NCBI RefSeq assembly: GCF_014203735.1
Contig: NZ_JACHJQ010000002.1
Location: 1,177,224-1,241,223 of the forward strand
Direction of reading: 5' to 3'
Origin: Actinophytocola algeriensis
Lineage (GTDB): Bacteria; Actinomycetota; Actinomycetes; Mycobacteriales; Pseudonocardiaceae
Length of the DNA: 64,000 bases
The notes beneath the pieces are model-generated. The model ran no database searches. It was given only the letters and a program-made list of their open reading frames with translations, and had not been told where the DNA came from. Made by a program: the position numbers and the translations under genes. Of the stretch, positions 1 to 9,537 are shown one piece after another; within the stretch, counting starts at the first letter, position 1; every line of letters begins with the position of its first letter.

Positions 1-1244
<1,244 letters not shown>

Positions 1245-3287
1245 GTGGAGGGGCTTCGCCGGGACGATCCGGACCGCATCGGTGGGTATGTGCTGCTCGG
1301 CAGGCTCGGCGAGGGCGGCATGGGCGTGGTGTACCTCGGCCGCTCCGCGGGCGGGCGCACGGTCGCTGTCAAGGTCATCCGGGAACGGTTCGCCGCCGAC
1401 CCGAGGTACCGGGCCCGGTTCCGGCGCGAGGCGTCGGCGGCCGCGCAGCTCACCAGCACGGTCACCGCGCCCGTGCTCGACGCCGACCCGGATGCGGCCG
1501 CGCCCTGGCTCGTCACCGCCTATCTGGTCGGGGTGACCGTGCATGAGGCGGTCGGCGTGCACGGGCCGCTGCCGCCCGGCGCGGCCCGGGTCGTGGCCGC
1601 CGGGCTCGGCGAGGCGCTGGTCGAGATCCATTCGATCGGCATGGCCCACCGGGACGTCAAGCCGGGCAACGTCATGCTCACCGCCGACGGGCCCCGGCTG
1701 ATCGACTTCGGCATCGCGCGGCCCTTCGACGCGACCGCGATCACGGTCGTCGGCACGACTGTCGGCACCCCTGGCTACATGGCGCCGGAACAGGCGCAGG
1801 GCGAACCCGCGAGCCCGGCGTCCGACGTGTTCTCCGCGGGTGCCGTCCTCGCCTACGCCGCCACCGGTCGCGCGCCCTTCGGTACCGGCGACACCGCGAT
1901 GATCCTCGCCAGGGCCGACCGGGTGCAGGCCGATCTCGCGGGCATCGCCGACCGGCACCTGCTGGACGTGATCACCGCTTGTCTGGCCCGCGACCCCGCG
2001 GCCCGGCCCTCCGCTGGGACGCTGGCCCACCTGGCCGCGCCGGGCGGTCCGGACTGGCTGCCCGCGGCGGTGCGCGAGGAGATCGACCGCCGCGCCACCA
2101 CTGACCCAGCGGCACTGCCCGCTCCCCTGCCGACGCCCGGCATGGCGGACGTGACCGTCGACCCGGTGGTGACGCGGCCCGCGCAACCGCGCAGGCGCAC
2201 ACTGCTCGTCGCGGGCGGTGCGACCGCGGCCGCAGCGGTCGTCGCCGCCGGGCTGACGTTGTTCCGCGACCGGGACGAACCCACCGCGGCGCCACCGAAG
2301 AAGACGACCACCGAGCCGACCACCACAACGTCGACGCCGCCGCCGATCGCGGTCCCGCTCTGGAGCACCAAGGTCAGCGACTACTACCCGGACGTGTTCA
2401 CCGTGGGCGGCGTCGTCGTGGCGATCAGCCAGGAGGACCGGGTGCACGCCATCGACCCGGCCACCGGAAAGGTCCTGTGGACTACGCCGTCCACACTCCT
2501 CGGCGAGGTCGCGGGTGGTCACGTCTACGCGGCCGAGAACACCAACCCGGTGCTGCGCGCGTTCGACCCGCGCACCGGCGCGATCCGGTGGTCGTACACG
2601 CCACCGTTCCGAGAGGTCATCGTCCGGTTGACCGAGACCGGGTCGGTCGCCTCCTTCGGCTGGGAGTCGCTGCGGGCACGGGCCGCCACGAACGGCGCCG
2701 GCCTGTGGACCGCGGCCGTGGACGCGCAGAACGGGCTCGCGGCCGGTGGCGAGCTGATCGTCGCCGCGTCCGGGACCGCGCTCACCGGGCTGGCGGCGGC
2801 CAGCGGCCAGACGCGGTGGACCTACCCCGTCGACGAGCCGTTCTACCTCGCGGTCGGCGAACGCGCGGTGTACGCGACAGACCGCAACGGGGTGCTGCAC
2901 GCGATCGCGGCGGCAGGTGGCACCGCGTTGTGGCGGGTGCCGTCGATGATGCCCGCCTCGGCGCCGGTGCCGGTCGGCGACGTCCTCTACCTCGGCGGCG
3001 GGCGGGGTGAGGTGATCGCGCTGGCCGCCGCGACCGGGACACGGACGTGGGCGCGGGAGTACGGAGCCGACTGCGTGGTCGGGCACGTCGACGGGGTGCT
3101 GCAGGTATCGACCGGCAGCGAGGTCCACGTGCTCGACGCCGCCGACGGCACCACCCGGTGGACCTACGAGTCGGACGTCAACCCCAAGACGCCGCCGTGT
3201 GCGGTGGGCGGCGTGGTGTACGTCGGCACCCGGGAGGGCGCGGTCGTCGCGCTCGCGCCGCCGGGAGGTGCGCGTGCGGGTTCTTGA
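1245..3287 (+). CDS. Membrane Ser/Thr protein kinase with C-terminal PQQ-like beta-propeller sensor
   Basis: A PknB/Hanks-type receptor kinase of about 680 residues. The cytoplasmic kinase domain covers about residues 10-270: glycine loop GRLGEGGMGVVYLG, ATP lysine in VAVKVI (about 40), catalytic loop HRDVKPGN (about 134), DFG in LIDFGIA (about 153), and GTPGYMAPEQ in the activation segment. A basic stretch and one hydrophobic helix follow (about 315-340), then a Pro/Thr linker. The extracellular part (about 355-680) is built of PQQ/quinoprotein-type blades with repeated DPATG, DPRTG and AASGQTRW motifs, probably a ligand-sensing propeller. The GTG start at 1245 follows a G-rich SD. Its 3' end overlaps the next kinase gene by 14 nt, so the two are co-translated. 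Confidence 0.9.
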   Translation: MEGLRRDDPDRIGGYVLLGRLGEGGMGVVYLGRSAGGRTVAVKVIRERFAADPRYRARFRREASAAAQLTSTVTAPVLDADPDAAAPWLVTAYLVGVTVHEAVGVHGPLPPGAARVVAAGLGEALVEIHSIGMAHRDVKPGNVMLTADGPRLIDFGIARPFDATAITVVGTTVGTPGYMAPEQAQGEPASPASDVFSAGAVLAYAATGRAPFGTGDTAMILARADRVQADLAGIADRHLLDVITACLARDPAARPSAGTLAHLAAPGGPDWLPAAVREEIDRRATTDPAALPAPLPTPGMADVTVDPVVTRPAQPRRRTLLVAGGATAAAAVVAAGLTLFRDRDEPTAAPPKKTTTEPTTTTSTPPPIAVPLWSTKVSDYYPDVFTVGGVVVAISQEDRVHAIDPATGKVLWTTPSTLLGEVAGGHVYAAENTNPVLRAFDPRTGAIRWSYTPPFREVIVRLTETGSVASFGWESLRARAATNGAGLWTAAVDAQNGLAAGGELIVAASGTALTGLAAASGQTRWTYPVDEPFYLAVGERAVYATDRNGVLHAIAAAGGTALWRVPSMMPASAPVPVGDVLYLGGGRGEVIALAAATGTRTWAREYGADCVVGHVDGVLQVSTGSEVHVLDAADGTTRWTYESDVNPKTPPCAVGGVVYVGTREGAVVALAPPGGARAGS

Positions 3288-4563
3288 ACGGCACGACCCG
3301 AGGACGATCGGCAGCTACCGGGTGCTGGCGCGGATCAGCGCGGGCGGTCTCGCGATGGTCTATTTCGGACGGTCGAGGACCGGGCGGGCGGTGGCCCTCA
3401 AGGCCGTGCACACCGAGTTCGCCGCCGATCCCGGCCATCGCGCGCGGTTCCGGCACGAGGTCAACGCGGCCCGCGCGGTCGGCGGGCGCTACAGCCCCGG
3501 CGTGCTCGACGCCGATCCCGACGCGCCGATCCCGTGGCTGGCCATGGAGTACGTCCCGTCGGTGACACTGCGGGACGCGGCGCCGCTGCCGTCGCCGATC
3601 GTGTGGACGATCGGGTCCGGGCTGGTGGCGGCGCTCGCGTCGATCCACCAGGCCGGGGTCGCGCACCTGGACGTCAAGCCGGCCAACGTGTTGCTGACCG
3701 GCGACGGGCCGCGGCTCACCGACTTCGGCGTCGCGGCTGTGTTGCGGGACGGCACCGCCCACCTCGGTGGCGTGCCCGCCGGGTCGGCCGGGTACATGGC
3801 GCCCGAGCAGGCCGCTGGCGGGTGGGTGAGCCCGGCGAGCGACGTGTTCGCGCTCGGCGCCACGCTGGCGTTCGCGCTGACCGGCAACCCGCGCGACGCC
3901 GACGTCGGTGACGACCTGCTGCGTGCGCTCATCGAACCGTGCCTGCGGGTCGACCCGGCAGCGCGTCCGCGGCTCGCGGACCTGGCGCCCGCGCTGGCGG
4001 AGTTCGCCGGTGCGCGCCTGCCCGCCACGGTGACCGCGGCGATCGCCACCAGTGCGCGGGAGGCGGACAACCCGCCCGCCGATCCGCTCGACGGGCAGGC
4101 GCGCCGCCGGATCGGCAGGCGGGCGCTGCTGATCGGGGCCGGTGCGCTGGTGGCGGGCGCCGGTGCCGTGACGGTGGTCGCCACGACCGCGGGCGACGGG
4201 ACCGCCCAGCCCGCACCGCCGACCACCCGCGCCACGCCGACGTCGGGCACGCCGGTGACCACGACGTCCGCCAAGCCGGAACCGCGGATGGTGGAGTTCT
4301 ACGTGTTCGGCGACGCACCCGTGCGGGAACTGACCACGACGATCAACGGCGACACGGTGACCGTGCGGAATGTGCGGCTGCCGTACCGCAGACTCGTGGA
4401 GATACCCGAATGGCCAACCCGCTCCACCTACCAGATCACCTACCACCAGGGCATCGGCCAGGTCACCTACAAGGTGATCGCGGATGGCCGGGAGTACCTC
4501 TCCGGCGGCAGTTCGAGTACCGGTAGCGACCTGAGACCTGATCCGGTGGACGGCATCATCTAG
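3274..4563 (+). CDS. Second membrane Ser/Thr kinase, HLD-type catalytic loop, small extracellular domain
   Basis: About 429 residues. Kinase domain at about 10-245: glycine-rich loop in ISAGGLAMVYFGRS, ATP lysine in VALKAV, catalytic loop HLDVKPAN, metal-binding LTDFGVAAV and AGYMAPEQ. The catalytic loop has Leu where most kinases have Arg (HRD), so it is a non-RD kinase and may not need activation-loop phosphorylation. One transmembrane helix follows a basic stretch (RRIGRRALLIGAGAL), then a Thr/Pro linker and a roughly 90-residue extracellular domain. That domain (ITYHQGIGQVTYKVIADG) resembles the MmpS-like small beta domain, a weak match by eye. The start is GTG 3274, with GGGAGG (3263-3268) 5 nt upstream; it lies inside the end of the previous gene. 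Confidence 0.85.
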   Translation: MRVLERHDPRTIGSYRVLARISAGGLAMVYFGRSRTGRAVALKAVHTEFAADPGHRARFRHEVNAARAVGGRYSPGVLDADPDAPIPWLAMEYVPSVTLRDAAPLPSPIVWTIGSGLVAALASIHQAGVAHLDVKPANVLLTGDGPRLTDFGVAAVLRDGTAHLGGVPAGSAGYMAPEQAAGGWVSPASDVFALGATLAFALTGNPRDADVGDDLLRALIEPCLRVDPAARPRLADLAPALAEFAGARLPATVTAAIATSAREADNPPADPLDGQARRRIGRRALLIGAGALVAGAGAVTVVATTAGDGTAQPAPPTTRATPTSGTPVTTTSAKPEPRMVEFYVFGDAPVRELTTTINGDTVTVRNVRLPYRRLVEIPEWPTRSTYQITYHQGIGQVTYKVIADGREYLSGGSSSTGSDLRPDPVDGII

Positions 4564-4574
4564 GAAAGGCACCC

Positions 4575-5360
4575 GTGACACTGCACGTGACGAGGTCCAG
4601 CAAGGTCAGCCTCCTGCCGAGGGAGGTGGGCAGCCTGGCCGCGACGGTGCCCGCCGCCACACCGGGGACGCTGTTCGTGCTCGGCGCGGGCGGCGGCATG
4701 ACCGTCGCGCCGGACGCGGACTTCCCCGTGCTCTTCGGCCGCAACGAACCCGACGTGCACGTGTGCGTCGGGGCCGGTGACCCCCACGTCAGCAGGCAGC
4801 ACGGCACCATCACGCGTGAGCACGGGACATGGCTGCTGCGCAACATGGGCAAGCTGCCGATCCGTTTTCCCGGCGGCAGGCTCGTACTGGGCAGCGACGT
4901 CGCCGAGCTGACCGCCGGATACCACCCGCTGTTCATCGTGGCACCCGAGCAGGAGCACCTGCTGGAGGTCCGTGTCGCCGCGCATCGGCCGGCCACTCCC
5001 CCGGCGGTGGTTTCCGCGGACACCCGGCCCCGCACGGTGTGGTCGCTGACGGACGTCGAGCGGCTGGTGATCGTCTGTCTCGCCCAGCGGTACTTGCGTG
5101 GCGATCCGATGCCGCAGCCGTTGGCGTGGGAGCAGGTCGCCGACGAGTTGCGGGAGCTTGATCCCGCCGGACGGTGGAGCTGGCGCAAGGCCGCGCACAT
5201 CGTCGCCGGTGTGCGTAAGCGGTTGAGCGGGACGGTTGCTGGACTGCTGGAGCACGAGGTCCCACCGCCTGTCGGTAACGCGCTCAACCACAACCTCATC
5301 ATGGAACTGGTCATCACGACCACCATCGGCCGAGGCGACCTCCACCTACTGGGCGACTAG
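4575..5360 (+). CDS. FHA domain protein (phosphothreonine reader) with C-terminal helical domain
   Basis: A cytoplasmic adaptor of 261 residues. An FHA domain occupies about residues 45-110: the conserved GRNEPDVHV, then DPHVSRQHGTI with the Ser/Arg/His residues that bind phosphothreonine, then WLLRNMGKLPIRF. The C-terminal part (about 155-261) is a charged helical region (LTDVERLVIVCLAQRYL, WSWRKAAHIVAGVRKRL) seen in other actinobacterial FHA proteins, with a winged-helix-like look. It follows the two kinases by 11 nt, so it is probably a substrate or effector of one of them. Start GTG 4575 follows GGAAAGG. The kinase and FHA roles are family knowledge; the partnership is inferred from gene order. 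Confidence 0.85.
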   Translation: MTLHVTRSSKVSLLPREVGSLAATVPAATPGTLFVLGAGGGMTVAPDADFPVLFGRNEPDVHVCVGAGDPHVSRQHGTITREHGTWLLRNMGKLPIRFPGGRLVLGSDVAELTAGYHPLFIVAPEQEHLLEVRVAAHRPATPPAVVSADTRPRTVWSLTDVERLVIVCLAQRYLRGDPMPQPLAWEQVADELRELDPAGRWSWRKAAHIVAGVRKRLSGTVAGLLEHEVPPPVGNALNHNLIMELVITTTIGRGDLHLLGD

Positions 5361-5379
5361 TGGCTCGTCTCAGTAGGTG
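5343..5379 (+). terminator. Inverted repeat over the FHA stop codon, possible terminator
   Basis: A perfect 9-bp inverted repeat, CACCTACTG (5343-5351) and CAGTAGGTG (5371-5379), with a 19-nt loop that contains the stop codon of the FHA gene. No U-tract follows, which is common in actinobacteria. It lies exactly at the end of the kinase/FHA operon. Confidence 0.45.
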
Positions 5380-5388
5380 ACCCGGTAA

Positions 5389-5610
5389 TTGATCATGCTA
5401 GTGGGAGGGCCAGGCTTCATCGCCAGGATGCACCGCATCCTCGACCTCTACGACCACCCACCCACCGACGGACGCGTGGTCTGGGTGGACGAGTTCGATC
5501 CGCTGAATCTCCAACCCCGCGAAGGGAAAGCCTGGCGGCCGACCACCAAAGCCGCTGCGGCAACGCGCGACCTACAACCGCCACGGCGGAGTGATGCACA
5601 TGCTCGCCGA
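5389..5610 (+). pseudogene. IS630-family transposase remnant
   Basis: The frame from about 5400 reads ILDLYDHPPTDGRVVWVDEF, then DPLNLQPREGKAWRP. This is the block around a catalytic Asp of IS630-type DDE transposases (usually VICLDEFGPLNLLPRPG). After a frameshift near 5560 it continues as RATYNRHGGVMHMLA, the next conserved block. Both the N-terminal part and everything after the MHMLA motif are gone. It ends where the LysR fragment on the other strand begins, so the junction is a rearrangement scar. No terminal inverted repeats were found. Confidence 0.65.
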
Positions 5611-5705
5611 ACGGGTCGGCGAGCGGGATCTCGGTGAGCTCCACCGCGCAGTCCGGATGCCGCTTCTCGAATCCGGCGATGGCGTTCGCGAGGTCACCGC
5701 GTCCA
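5590..5705 (-). pseudogene. LysR-family regulator fragment (effector domain)
   Basis: On the minus strand the frame reads LANAIAGFEKRHPDCAVELT and EIPLADPFGEH. This matches the start of the LysR substrate-binding domain (typically a FRRRHPDCEVRVVE...DPF pattern). Only about 35-40 residues are recognisable; there is no helix-turn-helix and no C-terminus. It abuts the IS630 fragment and is certainly not functional. Confidence 0.5.
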
Positions 5706-5818
5706 CCTGGCCGCCGACCGTTGGTACTACAGCAGCACCTGGTGATCTTAGAGCTCCCTTTGCCAAAGGCTCTTAGACAGGCTGGCGGTGGTTCTGCCCT
5801 GCGGGCGGAGGTGGGAGC

Positions 5819-6045
5819 ATGAGCGCGCGAGCGGTGACGGTGGCGGTCCGGAATCGCTGCTGTGGCACGGAGAAGTCGTGTGTGTGGTCGAGTTCGACGG
5901 CCGCGCATTGGCCTTACGCCTGACTGACGGACGCTACAGCAGCGTCGACTTGGCCAAGTTCGTGTCCCCGAGCCCGGAGCCTGGACACCATCGAGGATGG
6001 CGGTGATCCGGGACTGGTCTTGGCGCCGCGCAGTCGGGTGTCGTG
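5819..6045 (+). pseudogene. Possible N-terminus of a Mu/TnsB-type transposase, frameshifted
   Basis: An ATG at 5819 follows GGAGGTGGGAGC, a good ribosome site. It opens MSARAVTVAVRNR, and after a one-step frame change continues LLWHGEVVCVVEFDGRALAL then RLTDGRYSSVDLAKFV. This small beta-rich start resembles the N-terminal module of large actinobacterial DDE transposases with Mu-type C-terminal domains. A further frame change is needed near 5970 (ending DGGDPGLVLAPRSRVS). Identification rests on a short stretch read by eye; it could be another small beta-domain protein. Broken in either case. Confidence 0.35.
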
Positions 6046-6384
6046 ACGGTGGCCTTCGCCGGATGCGGTGCCACCGGCAGCTGGGGCTGCGGCCGTGGCT
6101 TCGGCAACCATGTGGTGGTACGGCATGACCGGCACCTGTTCGCAGCTCGTCGGTTCGGGCGGCCCTCCGGTCACCACACCACGGATCGGGGTGTTGACAG
6201 TGGCCAGCTCTCTGTCAAGGAAGGTGGCCTGAGCGCGGGATGGCAGCCGGTGGCCAACGGTTCCTCGTTCGCGATGTCACCGAACCGCATCGCCATCTAC
6301 GACGGCCAGCTCCGCATCAAAGACGGACCGCCCAACGCGCCATGGAACCACGTGAGCGACGCCGGCGCCTTCGACCTGGCCTGA
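6043..6384 (+). pseudogene. Fragment of a tectonin-like repeat protein
   Basis: The C-terminal half of this 113-codon frame has two repeat units, QLSVKEGGLSAGWQPVANGS and QLRIKDGPPNAPWNHVSDAG, each followed by a short FAMSPNRIAIYDG-like spacer. This is the VKEGxLxAxW repeat of actinobacterial tectonin/propeller-like proteins, usually present in many copies. Only two units remain. The N-terminal half is Arg/Gly-rich and not recognisable, so this is probably the tail of a deleted gene. Neighbouring fragments on the left support decay. Confidence 0.5.
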
Positions 6385-6457
6385 GGTGTGGCGTCGACGG
6401 AGATCGACGGCCGGCTCCCAGGCCCAGCGACGTCTGTGGGGAGCGCTGATGGCCGTG

Positions 6458-7306
6458 TCACCGATCGGGTCGCCAGCCTGCCCACGCGGTGCGGTCGAGG
6501 TAGTGGTAGAAGGTCCGGCTGAACGGGGCGTGTGCCACGGCCGGGAGCCATGGTTTGTCCGCGCCGACGAAGTGGACCAGTTTCGGGTTGGTGAGGGCCT
6601 CCTCGACCTCCTCCGACAGCGGCAGCGGCTCGCCCATGCGCCTCGCGACGGCTGCCGCGCCCGCCAGTTCCGGGTAGACGTTCCACGCGGGGTCCAGCGG
6701 GAGCCAGTTGCCGCGCACGACCGCGTTCAGCGCCTCCTGGTCCAGGAAGATCCGGCTCCCGTACTTGCTCACGTACGCGAGGGTCTCCTCGGTGATGTGC
6801 TGCTCGCGCCACACCGCCGGGTTCACCAGGAGGACACCGGCGTTGAAGTACGGGGTGTCGGCGGGGAGGCCGAGTTGCGCCCAGTGCTGGACGCCGCCCG
6901 GCGCGTCCACCCGTGGTACCGCGGGATCCGGGATGGCGCCGAGCGGCCTGCCCTCCAACGGTGTGCGGCACAGTTCGGCCGGGTCGGCGAGCACGACCGT
7001 GTCCGCGTCGACGTACAGCACGGGGTCGTCGTCGGGGAACAGGGCCGGGATCAGCAGCCGCAGGTAGGTCGCGGTCGTGATGTGGCGGACTACCGGGAGG
7101 TCCGCGAAGCGCTCCTCCATGACGGTGACGACGTCCGGGGTGATCTCCGGGCATGACGACAGCACCTTGTCCAGCGCGCCGTCGGAGAGCCGCCGCACGA
7201 GGATCGTCACGTCCGGGTCGCTCGCGTTGTCGACCAGCGACCGGAGGGAGACCGCCAGCGGCATCGCGTAGCTCTCGTCCGCGGCGTACACGATCCGGGT
7301 CCTCAT
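6458..7306 (-). CDS. Family 8 glycosyltransferase (GT8), last gene of the NRPS operon
   Basis: Transfers a sugar from a nucleotide-sugar donor with retention of configuration; acceptor unknown, presumably the cluster product or an intermediate. The 282 residues start RTRIVYAADESYAMPLAVSL, the GT8 donor-binding start. The metal-binding DxD is in LYVDADTVV (about 110), FNAGVLLVNP follows, and the C-terminal HFVGADKPW supplies the third metal ligand (His) and the KPW donor contact. It ends YHYLDRTAWAGWRP, a tail shared by all four GT8 proteins here. It lies 42 nt after the preceding GT8 gene. Length is normal for a catalytic GT8 domain. Confidence 0.88.
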   Translation of the reverse strand: MRTRIVYAADESYAMPLAVSLRSLVDNASDPDVTILVRRLSDGALDKVLSSCPEITPDVVTVMEERFADLPVVRHITTATYLRLLIPALFPDDDPVLYVDADTVVLADPAELCRTPLEGRPLGAIPDPAVPRVDAPGGVQHWAQLGLPADTPYFNAGVLLVNPAVWREQHITEETLAYVSKYGSRIFLDQEALNAVVRGNWLPLDPAWNVYPELAGAAAVARRMGEPLPLSEEVEEALTNPKLVHFVGADKPWLPAVAHAPFSRTFYHYLDRTAWAGWRPDR

Positions 7307-7348
7307 CGGTCCGCCACCGCCATGACTTTCGCCGGTGCGCGGAACAGG

Positions 7349-8236
7349 TCACCGAACATGCGACACCCCCGGCGGTCGCCAGGTCGACCACGCCGTCCGG
7401 TCGACGTAGTGGTAGAACAGGCGGCCGTACGGCGTTCCCGTGCATTCGGCGAACCACGGTTTGTCCTTGCCGACGAACTGCACCAGCTTCGGGTTCTCCA
7501 GCACGGGGGCGTGGTCCTCGTGCACGGAGTACCGGTGCAGGCCGAGCCGTCGCGCGACCATCGCCGCGCCCACGAGCGGGGACCAGATGTTCCACGCCGG
7601 GTCCAGCGGCTGCCACCGCCCCCTCAGGACCGCGTTCATCGCCTCCTGTTCCGGGAACGTCACCTTGTCGTGGTGCGCACGCAGGTAGTCGATCGTCCTG
7701 CCGGTCAGGTCCACGTCCCGCCACGCCACCGGGTCGATCACCATCACGCCGTTGTTGAAGTACGGCGTGCTGCCCGGCACCCCCAGGTCCGCCCACCCCC
7801 ACACCCCGTTCTCCGAGTCGAAGCGCGGCGAGACGGGGTCCACCACCGCGGCGAGGACCGTGCCGTTCAGTGGCATCCCGTTCAGTTCCAGCACGTCGCC
7901 GAGGACGATGGTGTCCGAGTCGAGGTAGACGACCGGCTCGTCACCGGCGAGCAGCGACGGGATCAGCAACCGCAGGTAGATGGTCGCCGTCCAGTACTCG
8001 AACGTGGGCAACCCGTCGAACGCGCTGCCCGGCACCGTCACGAACTCCGGGGTGAGCTCCGGGCACGACGCCCGCAGCCGTTCGAGCGACCCGTCGCTGA
8101 ACCCCGGCGTCAGCACCACCACCGACAGCCGGTCCACATCGGACACGTTGTCAACGAGCGAGCGCATCGACGCGGCCAGCGGCAGCGCGTAGTTCTCGTC
8201 GGCGGTGTACACGACCCGCACGCGGTCGGCGGTCAC
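7349..8236 (-). CDS. Family 8 glycosyltransferase with Gln in place of the C-terminal metal His
   Basis: 295 residues, GT8 fold: RVRVVYTADENYALPLAASM at the start, DxD in VYLDSDTIV, FNNGVMVIDP, and FVGKDKPW near the end. The residue before FVGKDKPW is Gln (VQFVG), whereas the other three GT8 enzymes here and most of the family have His (HFxGxxKPW). That His normally binds the metal, so activity or metal use may be altered. The frame is open upstream, but GTG 8234-8236 is chosen because it overlaps the MFS stop in a GTGA pair and the protein then begins at the family start. Confidence 0.85.
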   Translation of the reverse strand: MTADRVRVVYTADENYALPLAASMRSLVDNVSDVDRLSVVVLTPGFSDGSLERLRASCPELTPEFVTVPGSAFDGLPTFEYWTATIYLRLLIPSLLAGDEPVVYLDSDTIVLGDVLELNGMPLNGTVLAAVVDPVSPRFDSENGVWGWADLGVPGSTPYFNNGVMVIDPVAWRDVDLTGRTIDYLRAHHDKVTFPEQEAMNAVLRGRWQPLDPAWNIWSPLVGAAMVARRLGLHRYSVHEDHAPVLENPKLVQFVGKDKPWFAECTGTPYGRLFYHYVDRTAWSTWRPPGVSHVR

Positions 8237-9537
8237 GACGGGTCCTTGGCCGGTGCGGCGGCCTCGACGCGCACCGGCTCCGGGTGTTCCGGGTCGATGT
8301 CGTCGACGTCCCGCAGGCGCAGCACCGCACCGGTGAGCATGATCGCGGCGCCCGCGGTGGAGATGACCGCGCCGACGAACAGGGTGGTCGCGACCCCGAT
8401 CACAGTGCCGAGCAGACCGCCGAGCAGGTACCCGAACGGCGTCGGCCCCGCGAAGCACATCCGCATCGTCGCGTGCACCCTGCCCTGCAGCGCGTCGGGC
8501 GTGAGCCGCTGGCGGTAGGTGAGCTGGTTGACGTCATACCACGCGTTCGTCGCGCCCGTCACGAGGTTGATGCCGATCAGGATCACGACCGCGTAGCCGA
8601 GCAGCGCGACCGGGGTGATCAGCTCGATCGCCATCCCGAAGAGGATCGAGTAGGCCATCGTGGGGCCGAACCCGAAGCGACGCACGACCTTCGGCAACAG
8701 GATCGCGCCGATGGTGAACGAGATCCCCTCCACCGCCATCACGAAGCCGACCACGCCGGGTCCGAGGTGCAGCGAGTTGTAGACGAACACCAGGAAGACG
8801 GCCTTGATGATGGACTGGCCGAAGTCGCACACGGCGTTCACGACCGCTACCCGTGCCAGCACCGGCTTGCTGAACACGTAGACGACCCCTTCCTTGATCT
8901 CGGTGAGCACCGTGCGCACGCCACCCGTCGCGCGCTCGCGCTTCGGGGCGGTGACCCGCACGGCCATGACCGCGGCCCCGGAGACCACATAGGACACCGC
9001 GTCCACCACCAGCGTCTTCGCGGGCCCGATCGCCTCGATGAGCAGCCCGGCGAGGCTGGGGCCCGCGGTACCGGCGACGGCCCCGGTCGCGCTGAGGCGC
9101 GAGTTCGCCGCCAGCAATTGGTCCGGCGGCACCACCTGCGGCAGGAACGACATGTAGGTGATGTCGAAGAAAACGGTGAAGACGCCGACGACGAACGCGA
9201 CCACGTAGACCACCCACATGTGGTGGTACCCGGACAGGTAGCTGATCGCGAGCAGGGCGACGGCGAGCGCCCTGCCGACGTCGCACACGATGATCACCAC
9301 CCGGCGCGGCAACCGGTCCGCGAGCGGGCCCGCGGGCAGCGAGAACAGCGCGAACGGGGCGACCCCGAGCGCGCCGACGACGCTCGCCTCGAACGGTGTC
9401 GCGTCGTAGACGAGGATCGCGAGGGTGGGGATGGCGAGGATCGACATCTGCGACCCGAAGTCGCTGACCCCCTGCCCGATCCACATCTTGAGGAAGTTGA
9501 ACCGCGCCACCGCGGCCGCCTTGCCCTTCTCCGTCAT
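8233..9537 (-). CDS. MFS multidrug-type exporter
   Basis: A 12-helix major facilitator protein of 434 residues, DHA3/enterobactin-exporter type. The N-terminal helix begins FLKMWIGQGVSDFGSQMSIL. The loop motif between helices 2 and 3 is PAGPLADRLPRR, the canonical G-x-(L/I)-ADR signature. VTGATNAWYDVNQLTYRQRL lies in the C-terminal half. It is the only transporter in the cluster and is probably the exporter and self-resistance pump for the peptide. ATG 9535-9537 follows GGGGGTGAGG and overlaps the DUF885 stop (ATGA). Its own stop overlaps the next GT8 start (GTGA). Confidence 0.88.
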   Translation of the reverse strand: MTEKGKAAAVARFNFLKMWIGQGVSDFGSQMSILAIPTLAILVYDATPFEASVVGALGVAPFALFSLPAGPLADRLPRRVVIIVCDVGRALAVALLAISYLSGYHHMWVVYVVAFVVGVFTVFFDITYMSFLPQVVPPDQLLAANSRLSATGAVAGTAGPSLAGLLIEAIGPAKTLVVDAVSYVVSGAAVMAVRVTAPKRERATGGVRTVLTEIKEGVVYVFSKPVLARVAVVNAVCDFGQSIIKAVFLVFVYNSLHLGPGVVGFVMAVEGISFTIGAILLPKVVRRFGFGPTMAYSILFGMAIELITPVALLGYAVVILIGINLVTGATNAWYDVNQLTYRQRLTPDALQGRVHATMRMCFAGPTPFGYLLGGLLGTVIGVATTLFVGAVISTAGAAIMLTGAVLRLRDVDDIDPEHPEPVRVEAAAPAKDPS

